This document shows, piece by piece, positions 6,139 through 13,474 of a stretch of 15,830 bases of DNA. The DNA comes from JBFHNV01 sp965365655. GTDB lineage: Bacteria > Pseudomonadota > Gammaproteobacteria > HK1. The stretch is from positions 1 to 15,830 of the forward strand of contig CBDUCN010000097.1 in the NCBI GenBank assembly GCA_965365655.1, in the 5' to 3' direction. The position numbers and the translations under genes were made by a program. The first letter of the stretch is position 1. Each line of letters starts with the position of its first letter. The notes under the pieces were generated by a model. The model did no database searches. It saw only the letters and a program-made list of their open reading frames with translations, and was not told where the DNA came from.

Positions 6139-7539
6139 ATGGCCGAAACCGCGCTCACCGATCGCCGACCGGGTGCCGCCGCGGCGCTCAAGGTGCCGCC
6201 GCACAGCATCGAGGCCGAGCAGTCCGTGCTGGGCGGGCTGATGCTGGACAACGCGGCCTGGGATCGCATCGCCGACAAGCTCAACGAGGCGGACTTCTAC
6301 CGCCGTGATCATCGGCTGATCTTCGCCGCGGTCAGCGCGCTCGCGGATCAGAGCCGCCCCTTCGACGTGGTCACGCTCTCCGAGTGGCTGGCGGGGCGCA
6401 ACCAGCTCGACGAGGCCGGCGGACTCGGCTACCTGGGCGAGCTCGCGCACAACACGCCGAGTGCCGCGAACATCCAGGCCTACGCCGACATCGTGCGCGA
6501 GCGCTCGGTGGTGCGACAGCTGATCGGCGCCGGCACTGCGATCACCGAATCCGGCTTCAACACCGATGGCCGCTCGGTGTCGGAGCTGCTGGACGACGCC
6601 GAGCGCCGGGTGTTCGAGATCAGCGACAGCGGCGCGCACCGCGCGGGCGGCTTCGCGCCGGTGCGCGAGGTGCTGGTCGACGTGATGGACCGCATCGAGA
6701 AGCTGTTCGAGAGCGAGAGCGCGATCACCGGCCTGTCCACCGGCTTCAACGACCTCGACGAGAAGACCTCCGGCCTGCAGTCGTCGGACCTGATCATCGT
6801 CGCGGGCCGCCCGTCCATGGGCAAGACCTCGTTCGCGATGAACATCTGCGAGACGGCGGCGATCAAGGGACGCCAGTGCGTCGCGGTGTTCAGCATGGAG
6901 ATGCCGGCCGAGCAGCTCACGATGCGCATGCTGTCGTCGCTGGGGCGCATCGATCAGCAGAAGGTGCGAAGCGGACGGCTCGCGGACGAGGACTGGCCGC
7001 GGCTGACCTCCGCGCTGACGATGCTCAACGACACCGAGATCTTCATCGACGACACGCCGGCGCTCAATCCGTCCGAGCTGCGCGCGCGTTGCCGGCGCCT
7101 GAAGCGGGAGAAGGATCTGGGACTGGTGATCGTGGACTACCTGCAGCTCATGCAGGTGCCCGGCACGCGCGAGAACCGCACCAACGAGATCTCCGAGATC
7201 TCGCGCTCGTTGAAGGCGCTCGCGAAGGAGCTGGACGTGCCGGTGATCGCGCTCTCGCAGCTCAACCGCAGCCTGGAGCAGCGCCAGGACAAGCGTCCCC
7301 AGATGTCGGATCTGCGCGAGTCGGGCGCCATCGAGCAGGATGCCGACGTGATCCTGTTCGTGTACCGCGACGAGGTGTACCACGAGGACAGCAAGGACAA
7401 GGGCAAGGCCGAGATCATCATCGGCAAGCAGCGCAACGGCCCCATCGGCCGCGTGTGGCTCACGTTCCTCAACCAGTACACCCGCTTCGAGAACTTCATC
7501 CCCGACGACTACGCGGGTGGCGGCTTCTATCCGCCCTGA
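6139..7539 (+). CDS. dnaB: replicative DNA helicase DnaB
   Basis: DnaB is the hexameric 5'-to-3' helicase that unwinds the fork and recruits DnaG primase. The 466-residue product (E. coli 471) has the N-terminal domain starting KVPPHSIEAEQSVLGGLMLD and a RecA-like C-terminal domain. Walker A GRPSMGKT is at 223-230 (K229), Walker B LVIVDYLQLM has D333, and the segments LSQLNRSLEQR and DLRESGAIEQDADVILFVYRDEVYH are conserved. No intein is present. The start is uncertain: the ATG at 6139 gives the usual short leader before the core, but an in-frame GTG at 6106 would add 11 residues, and neither has a clear Shine-Dalgarno. alr starts 18 nt after the stop, so the two are probably one transcript. 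Confidence 0.96.
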   Translation: MAETALTDRRPGAAAALKVPPHSIEAEQSVLGGLMLDNAAWDRIADKLNEADFYRRDHRLIFAAVSALADQSRPFDVVTLSEWLAGRNQLDEAGGLGYLGELAHNTPSAANIQAYADIVRERSVVRQLIGAGTAITESGFNTDGRSVSELLDDAERRVFEISDSGAHRAGGFAPVREVLVDVMDRIEKLFESESAITGLSTGFNDLDEKTSGLQSSDLIIVAGRPSMGKTSFAMNICETAAIKGRQCVAVFSMEMPAEQLTMRMLSSLGRIDQQKVRSGRLADEDWPRLTSALTMLNDTEIFIDDTPALNPSELRARCRRLKREKDLGLVIVDYLQLMQVPGTRENRTNEISEISRSLKALAKELDVPVIALSQLNRSLEQRQDKRPQMSDLRESGAIEQDADVILFVYRDEVYHEDSKDKGKAEIIIGKQRNGPIGRVWLTFLNQYTRFENFIPDDYAGGGFYPP

Positions 7540-7557
7540 TCGCCCGCGCAGCGCGCG

Positions 7558-8643
7558 ATGAGTGCGGCGCCCCTGGGCGCGGTGGCGCACGTCTCGCCGT
7601 CGGCGCTCGCGCACAACCTGCGGCGCGTGCGCGAGCTCGCCCCGAACTCCAGGGTGCTGGCGGTGATCAAGGCCGACGCCTACGGCCACGGCCTGCTCAC
7701 CGCCGCGCGGGCGCTGGCCGACGCCGACGGCTTCGCGGTCGCGCGCCTGGACGAGGCGGAACGCATCCGCGCGGCGGGCCTGCGCCAGCGGGTGCTGCTG
7801 CTGCCCGGCGTGGATCGCCCCGAGGACCTGCTGTTCGCGGCGCGCCTGGGCCTGGATCTCGCCGTGCACCACGAGTCCCAGGTGCGGCTCGTCGAGCAGG
7901 CACCGCCCGGGACGCGGGTCTGCCTGTGGCTGAAGGTGGACAGCGGCATGCACCGCCTGGGCTTCGCGCCGGGCCAGGTCGCGTCGGCGCACGCGCGGCT
8001 CACCCGCAGCGGCGTGTCGCCGGAGCCGGTGCGCGTGATGACCCACCTCGCCGACGCCGACGATCGCGCGCGCGACACCACGCCGCGGCAGGTGACGGCA
8101 TTCCGTGACTGCACCGCCGGCCTCGGCGTGCAGGCCAGCATCGCGAACTCCGCGGGCGTGCTGGCCTGGCCGCGCACCCACGGCGACTGGGTCCGGCCCG
8201 GCATCATGCTCTACGGCGTGTCCCCGTTCCCGGGCGAGTCCGGTGCCGATGCCGGGCTGCGTCCGGCGATGCGGCTCGCGACCCGCCTCATCGCGGTGAA
8301 CCGCATCCCCGCGGGCGGCGCGGTCGGCTACGGCGGCACCTTCGTCGCGCCCGCGGACATGGACGTGGGCGCCGCCGCGGTGGGCTACGCCGACGGCTTC
8401 CCGCGGCATGCGCCGGACGGCGCAGCGGTGCTGCTCGCAGGCCGCCCGGCGCCTGTCGCGGGGCGAGTGTCCATGGACACGGTGACGCTGGATCTCCGCG
8501 GCCACCCCGATGCGCGGCCGGGCGACGAGGTCACGCTGTGGGGCTCCGGCCTGCCGGTGGAGCGGCTCGCCGAGGCCGCCGGCACGATCGGGTACGAGCT
8601 GCTGTGCCGGGTGGGGTCGCGGGTGCCGCGCGTGATCGAGTGA
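7558..8643 (+). CDS. alr: alanine racemase (PLP-dependent)
   Basis: This enzyme interconverts L- and D-alanine and supplies D-Ala for peptidoglycan. The 361-residue product (E. coli Alr 359) has the PLP-binding motif VIKADAYGHG with Schiff-base Lys K38. The opposite catalytic Tyr is Y258 in AVGYGGTF. Conserved blocks LKVDSGMHRLGF, NSAGVL, VRPGIMLYG, VGYADGFPR and GRVSMD follow in family order. The ATG at 7558 is the first in frame after dnaB and gives a normal N-terminus, but no Shine-Dalgarno is visible in the 18-nt gap. The catabolic paralogue dadX is a possible alternative; the position after dnaB is that of the biosynthetic gene. Confidence 0.95.
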   Translation: MSAAPLGAVAHVSPSALAHNLRRVRELAPNSRVLAVIKADAYGHGLLTAARALADADGFAVARLDEAERIRAAGLRQRVLLLPGVDRPEDLLFAARLGLDLAVHHESQVRLVEQAPPGTRVCLWLKVDSGMHRLGFAPGQVASAHARLTRSGVSPEPVRVMTHLADADDRARDTTPRQVTAFRDCTAGLGVQASIANSAGVLAWPRTHGDWVRPGIMLYGVSPFPGESGADAGLRPAMRLATRLIAVNRIPAGGAVGYGGTFVAPADMDVGAAAVGYADGFPRHAPDGAAVLLAGRPAPVAGRVSMDTVTLDLRGHPDARPGDEVTLWGSGLPVERLAEAAGTIGYELLCRVGSRVPRVIE

Positions 8644-8742
8644 GCTGACCGCGGCGGCAGACGCTGACGCCCGGCGGCGGCTGCGGCTCGCGCGGTGCCG
8701 GCGCGGCGCCGGGCAGACCGGCCGGCGCGACGGCGGCGGGGC

Positions 8743-8751
8743 TGGCATGAT
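8743..8751 (+). promoter_or_regulatory. candidate extended -10 promoter of radA
   Basis: TGGCATGAT at 8743-8751 is an extended -10 (TGn plus CATGAT, four of six) in the 146-nt gap between alr and radA. No convincing -35 precedes it. The same gap has an 8-bp inverted repeat GCCCGGCG/CGCCGGGC (8669-8676 and 8707-8714) with a 30-nt loop, which may be chance. Transcription would start near 8758, giving a leader of about 30 nt. Confidence 0.35.
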
Positions 8752-8789
8752 CGGGCGCAGCCCGTGTTCGCCGCCATCGTCGATCCGCC

Positions 8790-10187
8790 ATGCCCAGCGC
8801 CCGTGCCCGTACCCGATTCGCCTGCACCGAGTGCGGTGCCAGCGCGTCGAAGTGGACCGGGCAGTGCGCCGAGTGCGGCGCCTGGAACAGCCTGGAGCCG
8901 GCCGCCGCGGCGGGCGCGGGCGGCCGGGCCGGGTGGGGCGGCGCGGCCCCGGCGGCGAGGGTGGTGGACGCCGCGGAGGTGGATGCCCGGCCGGAGCAGC
9001 ACCGCGCGACCGGCATCGGCGAGCTGGACCGGGTGCTGGGCGGCGGGCTGGTGCCCGGCTCGGTGGTGCTGATCGGCGGCGATCCGGGGATCGGCAAGTC
9101 CACGCTGCTGCTGCAGGCGGCCGCGCGGCTGCGCGACGTGGGGCTCACGCCGCTCTATGCGAGCGCCGAGGAGAGCCTGTCGCAGGTCGCGCTGCGCGCG
9201 CGGCGCCTGGGCCTGGACGGCGCGGGGCTCAAGCTGCTCGCGGAGACCGCCGTGGAGCGCATCCTCGCCGCGGCCGCGACGGAGAAACCCGGCGTGCTGG
9301 TGGTGGATTCCATCCAGACCGTGTTCACCGAGGCGCTGCAGTCGGCGCCCGGGGGCGTGCCGCAGGTGCGCGAGTCCGCGGCGCGGCTGACGCGCTTCGC
9401 GAAGGACACCGGCACGGCGGTGTTCCTGGTCGGTCACGTCACGAAGGAGGGATCGCTCGCCGGGCCCCGGGTCCTCGAGCACATGGTGGACGCGGTGCTC
9501 TACTTCGAGAGCGAGAGCAACCAGCGCTACCGCGTGGTGCGCGCGGTGAAGAACCGCTTCGGCGCAGCCAACGAGCTCGGCATCTTCGCGATGACCGACG
9601 CCGGGCTGAAGGGCGTCGCGAACCCGTCCGCGATCTTCCTGAGCCGCCACGACGAGGGGGTGCCGGGCAGCGTGGTCACGGTCACCCGCGAGGGCAGCCG
9701 CCCGCTGCTGGTGGAGCTGCAGGCGCTGGTGGACGACTCGCCGCTCGCGAACCCGCGGCGTCTCGCGGTGGGGCTGGACGGGAACCGGCTCGCGATGCTG
9801 CTCGCGGTGCTGCACCGCCACGCCGGCGTCGCGGTGCACGGGCAGGACGTGTTCGTGAACGTGGTCGGAGGCGTGCGGGTGGGCGAGACCGCCGCCGACC
9901 TGCCGATCCTGCTCAGCGTGCTGTCGAGCTTCCGCTCGCGCGCGCTGGCGCGCGAGCTGGTGGTGTTCGGGGAGGTCGGGCTCGCCGGCGAGATCCGCCC
10001 GGTGCCGAACGGCGAGGAGCGGCTGCAGGCCGCCGCGCAGCACGGCTTCACCCGCGCCCTCGTGCCGGCCGCGAACAAGGTGCGCCGGGTCCCCGCCGGC
10101 ATGCGCGTGGTGCCGGTGCAGCGTCTGGCCGACGCGATTGACGCGGCCGGCGAGGATACCGGTGACGAGGCCCCTGCGCAGACCTGA
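8790..10187 (+). CDS. radA: DNA repair protein RadA (Sms)
   Basis: RadA is a RecA-like hexameric ATPase that promotes branch migration and processing of recombination intermediates. The 465-residue product (E. coli 460) has an N-terminal C4 zinc finger with Cys12, Cys15, Cys26 and Cys29. Walker A GGDPGIGKST follows with K103, then LVVDSIQT as Walker B. The RadA-specific KNRFG motif is at 254-258. A C-terminal Lon-protease-like domain carries VVGGVRVGETAADLPI and DLAGEIRP-type blocks (here VGLAGEIRPVPNG), without the Lon catalytic serine. Residues about 33-60 are an Ala/Gly-rich linker. The ATG at 8790 lies two bases after GATCCG and has no clear Shine-Dalgarno. It ends 12 nt before the stop of the opposing CorB-like gene. 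Confidence 0.97.
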   Translation: MPSARARTRFACTECGASASKWTGQCAECGAWNSLEPAAAAGAGGRAGWGGAAPAARVVDAAEVDARPEQHRATGIGELDRVLGGGLVPGSVVLIGGDPGIGKSTLLLQAAARLRDVGLTPLYASAEESLSQVALRARRLGLDGAGLKLLAETAVERILAAAATEKPGVLVVDSIQTVFTEALQSAPGGVPQVRESAARLTRFAKDTGTAVFLVGHVTKEGSLAGPRVLEHMVDAVLYFESESNQRYRVVRAVKNRFGAANELGIFAMTDAGLKGVANPSAIFLSRHDEGVPGSVVTVTREGSRPLLVELQALVDDSPLANPRRLAVGLDGNRLAMLLAVLHRHAGVAVHGQDVFVNVVGGVRVGETAADLPILLSVLSSFRSRALARELVVFGEVGLAGEIRPVPNGEERLQAAAQHGFTRALVPAANKVRRVPAGMRVVPVQRLADAIDAAGEDTGDEAPAQT

Positions 10188-10199
10188 GCGGCGCGCGCC

Positions 10200-11486
10200 T
10201 CAGTCCTCCTCGACGGTGGCCAGCGGGCGGTCGAGGCGCGGCGCGATGCGCACCGTCTTCACGGCGTTGCCGGTGGTCTGCACCACCTCCAGCGGGTAGT
10301 TCGCGACCAGGATCGTCGTGCCCGCCTCCGGGATGGCCTCCATGTGCTCGATGATCAGCCCGTTCAGCGTCTTCGGGCCGCTGGTGGGGAGCTGGAAGCC
10401 GTGGAAGCGGTTCAGGTCGCGGATGCTGGTGGAGCCGTCGACCAGGAACGTGCCGTCCTCCTGCGGGTGCACGTCGGTGCTGAGCTGCGACGGATCCGAG
10501 GTGTACTCGCCGACGATCTCCTCGAGCAGGTCCTCCAGCGTGACCAGTCCCTGGATGTCGCCGTACTCGTCCACGACCAGCCCCATGCGCTGCTGGTGGC
10601 GCTGGAAGTTGCGAAGCTGCACGTCCAGCGGCGTGCCGGCGGGCACGAAGTACGGCTCGTCGCACAGCTCCGGCAGCGCGGCGATGTCGAAGTCGCCACG
10701 CTGCAGCAGCAGCAGGAGCTTGCGCACGTGGAGCACGCCCTCGACGTTGTTGATGTCACCGCGGCACACCGGCAGGCGCGTGTGCTGGCTCAGGATCAGC
10801 TGCTCCTCCACCTCGTCGGCATCGTCGTCGAGATCGATCGCGTTGATCTCGCCGCGCGGCACCATGATGTCCTCGACGCTGACCCGGGACAGGTCCAGCA
10901 CGCTCATCAGCATGCGCTTGAAGCGCCGCGAGATCATCGCGCCCGCCTCGTTCACCACCGTGCGCAGCTCCTCCTGGCTGAGATGCTGCGGGTCCATCAT
11001 GTCCGGCGACACGCCCAGCATGCGCAGCACGCCGTTCGCGAACCAGTTGATCACCGCGACCACCGGGTACAGGAGCTTGAGCAGCACGGCCAGCACCACC
11101 GACGCAGGGAAGGCCACCCGCTCGGGATACAGCGCGGCCAGGGTCTTCGGCGCGACCTCGGCGAAGATCAGGATCACCAGCGTCAGCACGAAGGTCGCGA
11201 GCGCGATGCCGGCCTCGCCGTACAGGCGCAGCGCGATGATGGTCGCGATCGAGGACGCGAGGATGTTGACGAAGTTGTTGCCGAGCAGGATCACGCCGAT
11301 CAGGCGATCCGGTCGCTCGAGCAGCCGGCTCGCGCGCCGTGCGCCGCGGTGGCGGCGCTGCACGAGGTGGCGCAGGCGATAGCGGTTGAGCGCCATCATC
11401 CCGGTCTCGGAGCTGGAGAAGAACGCCGACAGCAGGATCAGGACGACCAGGATGGCGAAGAGGACGCCTATGGGAACGTCGCTCAA
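10200..11486 (-). CDS. CNNM/CorB-type (HlyC/CorC family) membrane protein
   Basis: Proteins of this family (E. coli YfjD, CorB/CNNM) are inner-membrane proteins linked to magnesium or divalent-cation transport. With the chosen start the product has 428 residues, the length I recall for YfjD. The N-terminal DUF21 domain has three to four membrane helices, including FFSSSET (22-28), the LLGNNFVNILASS helix, and FAEVAPKTLAALYPERVA. A CBS pair follows (VEDIMVPRGEINAIDL onward), then VVDEYGDIQGLVTLEDLLEEIVGE and a C-terminal CorC_HlyC domain. TTG at 11486-11484 is taken as start because GGAGGA (11501-11496) lies 9 nt upstream and it puts the first helix at the N-terminus. An ATG at 11570 would add 28 Arg-rich residues and overlap the promoter. 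It is divergent from ffh, as in Pseudomonas-like genomes but without the ccsA/ypjD-like gene between. Confidence 0.92.
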   Translation of the reverse strand: MSDVPIGVLFAILVVLILLSAFFSSSETGMMALNRYRLRHLVQRRHRGARRASRLLERPDRLIGVILLGNNFVNILASSIATIIALRLYGEAGIALATFVLTLVILIFAEVAPKTLAALYPERVAFPASVVLAVLLKLLYPVVAVINWFANGVLRMLGVSPDMMDPQHLSQEELRTVVNEAGAMISRRFKRMLMSVLDLSRVSVEDIMVPRGEINAIDLDDDADEVEEQLILSQHTRLPVCRGDINNVEGVLHVRKLLLLLQRGDFDIAALPELCDEPYFVPAGTPLDVQLRNFQRHQQRMGLVVDEYGDIQGLVTLEDLLEEIVGEYTSDPSQLSTDVHPQEDGTFLVDGSTSIRDLNRFHGFQLPTSGPKTLNGLIIEHMEAIPEAGTTILVANYPLEVVQTTGNAVKTVRIAPRLDRPLATVEED

Positions 11487-11495
11487 CCGGGACGG

Positions 11496-11501
11496 TCCTC
11501 C
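11496..11501 (-). promoter_or_regulatory. ribosome binding site supporting a TTG start
   Basis: GGAGGA on the minus strand at 11501-11496, the strongest Shine-Dalgarno in the gap, lies 9 nt before TTG 11486. It fixes the start of the CorB-like gene at a rare initiation codon. Confidence 0.75.
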
Positions 11502-11518
11502 GTGAAGGGAATCGCGCA

Positions 11519-11548
11519 AGGATCGAGCCCGGCGCGCGCGCCTGTCAA
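11519..11548 (-). promoter_or_regulatory. candidate promoter of the CorB-like gene
   Basis: On the minus strand a perfect TTGACA (11548-11543) is followed after 18 nt by GATCCT (11524-11519), a weak -10 with three of six matches. Transcription would start near 11512, placing the GGAGGA ribosome binding site at about +11. Confidence 0.5.
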
Positions 11549-11569
11549 GGCACCGGGACGGGCGCCGCA

Positions 11570-11578
11570 TGGTACGCT
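11570..11578 (+). promoter_or_regulatory. candidate extended -10 promoter of ffh
   Basis: TGGTACGCT at 11570-11578 has the extended TGn and three of six -10 matches (TAnnnT). No good -35 is seen. It would give a leader of about 65 nt before ffh and would be divergent from the CorB-like promoter 22 bp away. Confidence 0.35.
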
Positions 11579-11650
11579 TCGGCGCTTGTTGCGAGCCGCC
11601 AGCGCCCGGTGCCGGGTGTCCGGGCGGCGCCCACGAGGGTGGCGAGGACC

Positions 11651-13015
11651 ATGTTCGAATCCCTGAGCGGCCGCCTGGGTCGCACGCTGGACGCGCTGCG
11701 CGGGCGCGGGCGCCTGTCCGAGGACAACATCAAGGACGCGCTGCGCGAGGTGCGCATGGCGCTGCTCGAGGCGGACGTCGCGCTGCCGGTGGTGCGCGAC
11801 TTCGTCGACGCGGTGCGCGCGCGGGCCGTGGGCCAGGAGGTGCTGAAGAGCCTGACCCCCGGCCAGGAGCTGATCCGCGTCGTGCGCGACGAGCTCACCC
11901 GGCTGATGGGCGAATCCGGCGTCGGGCTGGATCTCGCCGCGCCGCCGCCGGTGGTCGTGATGCTGGCCGGGCTGCAGGGCTCGGGCAAGACCACCACGGC
12001 GGGCAAGCTCGCGCGCCACCTGAAGGAGCGCCAGGGCAAGAAGGTGCTGATGGTGAGCTGCGACGTCTACCGTCCCGCGGCCATCGAGCAGCTCGCGACC
12101 GTGGCGGGCCAGGTCGGCGTCCCGTGCTTTCCGTCCGCGGCCGGCGAGGACCCGGTGGACATCGCGAAGCGGGCGCTCGACGAGGCGCGCCGGCGATTCC
12201 ACGAGGTGCTGATCGTCGACACCGCCGGGCGGCTGGCGGTGGACGAGGAGATGATGGCGGAGGCGCGCGCGATCCACGCGGCCGTGTCGCCCCACGAGAC
12301 CCTGTTCGTGGTCGACAGCATGACCGGCCAGGACGCGGTGCGCACGTCGAAGGCGTTCGACGACGCTCTGGCGCTCACCGGCGTGGTGCTCACCAAGATC
12401 GACGGCGACGCGCGCGGCGGCGCCGCGCTGTCGATCCGCCACGTCACGGGCAAGCCCATCAAGTTCCTGGGCGTCGGCGAGAAGCTGGACGCGCTGGAGG
12501 CGTTCCACCCGGACCGCATGGCGTCGCGCATCCTGGGCATGGGCGACGTGCTCACCCTGATCGAGGAGGTGGAGCGCAAGGTCGATCGCGACAAGGCCGA
12601 GAAGCTCGCGAAGAAGCTCACGAAGGGCAAGGGCTTCGACCTCGAGGACTTCGCGGAGCAGCTGCGCCAGATGCGCGGCATGGGCGGGATCCAGTCGATG
12701 ATGGACAAGCTGCCCGGCATGGGGCAGGTCCCGGACCAGGTCAAGAGCCAGGTCAACGATCGCGAGTTCGTGCGCATGGAGGCCATCATCAACTCGATGA
12801 CGCCGCAGGAGCGGCGGCACCCGGCGGTGATCAAGGGCTCGCGCAAGCGCCGCATCGCGTCCGGCTCGGGGACGCAGATCCAGGACGTGAACCGTCTGCT
12901 GAAGCAGTTCACCCAGATGCAGAAGGTGATGAAGCGGATGAAGAAGAAGGGCGGCCTCGGGCGCATGATGCAGGGGCTGGGCGGCGCGATGCCGCCGGGA
13001 TTCCGCCCGCGCTGA
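11651..13015 (+). CDS. ffh: signal recognition particle GTPase Ffh
   Basis: Ffh binds 4.5S RNA and signal or membrane-anchor sequences of nascent chains and delivers ribosomes to FtsY at the membrane. The 454-residue product (E. coli 453) has an N domain with the family's LSEDNIKDALREVRMALLEADVAL. The G domain has G1 GLQGSGKTTT at 107-116 (K113), the block DVYRPAAIEQL, DTAGR, and the TKIDGDARGG closing loop. The Met-rich M domain contains SRKRRIASGSG for RNA binding, MQKVMKRMKKKGG, and GMGGIQSMMDKLPGM for signal-sequence binding. The ATG at 11651 gives the conserved start MFESLSGRL; GAGGG at 11635-11639 and GAGGA at 11644-11648 precede it. The trmD operon follows behind its own promoter. Confidence 0.98.
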   Translation: MFESLSGRLGRTLDALRGRGRLSEDNIKDALREVRMALLEADVALPVVRDFVDAVRARAVGQEVLKSLTPGQELIRVVRDELTRLMGESGVGLDLAAPPPVVVMLAGLQGSGKTTTAGKLARHLKERQGKKVLMVSCDVYRPAAIEQLATVAGQVGVPCFPSAAGEDPVDIAKRALDEARRRFHEVLIVDTAGRLAVDEEMMAEARAIHAAVSPHETLFVVDSMTGQDAVRTSKAFDDALALTGVVLTKIDGDARGGAALSIRHVTGKPIKFLGVGEKLDALEAFHPDRMASRILGMGDVLTLIEEVERKVDRDKAEKLAKKLTKGKGFDLEDFAEQLRQMRGMGGIQSMMDKLPGMGQVPDQVKSQVNDREFVRMEAIINSMTPQERRHPAVIKGSRKRRIASGSGTQIQDVNRLLKQFTQMQKVMKRMKKKGGLGRMMQGLGGAMPPGFRPR

Positions 13016-13057
13016 GCGCGGCGTCCTGCCCCGCGGCGGCGGGCGGCCCCGGCGGCG

Positions 13058-13086
13058 TTTACATGCCCCGGCCCCCGGCCTACAAT
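13058..13086 (+). promoter_or_regulatory. sigma70 promoter of the rpsP-rimM-trmD-rplS operon
   Basis: TTTACA (13058-13063) and TACAAT (13081-13086) are each five of six to consensus, with an exact 17-nt spacer. This is the best plus-strand promoter in the window. Transcription would begin near 13093, giving a short AT-richer leader of about 29 nt before rpsP. Confidence 0.85.
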
Positions 13087-13121
13087 TCCGCTCTTTTGCA
13101 AACCCGCGGAAAACCAATCTC

Positions 13122-13400
13122 ATGGTCGTGATTCGTCTGGCCCGGGGCGGCGCCAAGAAGCGTCCTTTCTATCATCTGGTCGTCGCCGACAACCGGCGTT
13201 CGCGTGATGGTCGCTTCATCGAGCGCCTGGGCTTCTTCAATCCCATTGCCGTCGAGGGCGAGGAGCGGCTGCGCGTCGACGCCGAGCGCGTGCAGCACTG
13301 GCGGCAGCACGGGGCGCGGATCTCGCCGGCGGTGCGCAAGCTCCTGAAGAGCGCTCCGGCGCCGGCGGAGAGCGCCGCGGCGCCGGCCGCGGAGGCCTGA
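13122..13400 (+). CDS. rpsP: 30S ribosomal protein S16
   Basis: S16 is a 16S 5'-domain binding protein needed for 30S assembly. The 92-residue product (E. coli 82) starts MVVIRLARGGAKKRPFYHLVVAD and continues RRSRDGRFIERLGFFNPIA, both nearly invariant in the family. From about residue 78 an Ala/Pro/Glu tail extends it by some ten residues. Only a weak GGA at 13108-13110 precedes the ATG, at 11 nt. It is first in the classic S16-RimM-TrmD-L19 operon. Confidence 0.98.
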   Translation: MVVIRLARGGAKKRPFYHLVVADNRRSRDGRFIERLGFFNPIAVEGEERLRVDAERVQHWRQHGARISPAVRKLLKSAPAPAESAAAPAAEA

Positions 13401-13417
13401 CGGGCGCCGATCGGGGT

Positions 13418-13453
13418 CCGGCCGCGGCGCGGGCTGCAGCCCGCGCGGGCCGG
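13418..13453 (+). promoter_or_regulatory. GC palindrome/hairpin between rpsP and rimM
   Basis: A perfect 20-bp palindrome at 13427-13446 has arms GCGCGGGC and GCCCGCGC around TGCA. An outer stem CCGGCC (13418-13423) with GGCCGG (13448-13453) extends it across an asymmetric internal loop (GCG against G), giving about 14 bp, all G-C. It begins 18 nt after the rpsP stop and ends 21 nt before the rimM ATG, with no T-tract. It could reduce read-through, protect the rpsP mRNA end or limit rimM translation. Confidence 0.55.
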
Positions 13454-13474
13454 GACACGCGTTCCGCCGCGGCG

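Noticed and set aside
6073..8748. 891-codon minus-strand open frame across dnaB and alr
   Set aside because: Covers two certain genes on the other strand, has no recognisable domain and an Arg/His/Gln-rich composition typical of antisense GC-rich frames.
8385..10043. 552-codon minus-strand open frame over alr and radA
   Set aside because: Antisense shadow of RadA; no motifs or ribosome binding site.
13016..13057. Intrinsic terminator after ffh
   Set aside because: GC-rich, with only TTT at the end, and that TTT belongs to the rpsP -35 box; no convincing stem plus U-run.
11483..13156. 557-codon minus-strand open frame over ffh
   Set aside because: Antisense shadow of Ffh, and it also crosses the rpsP promoter and start.
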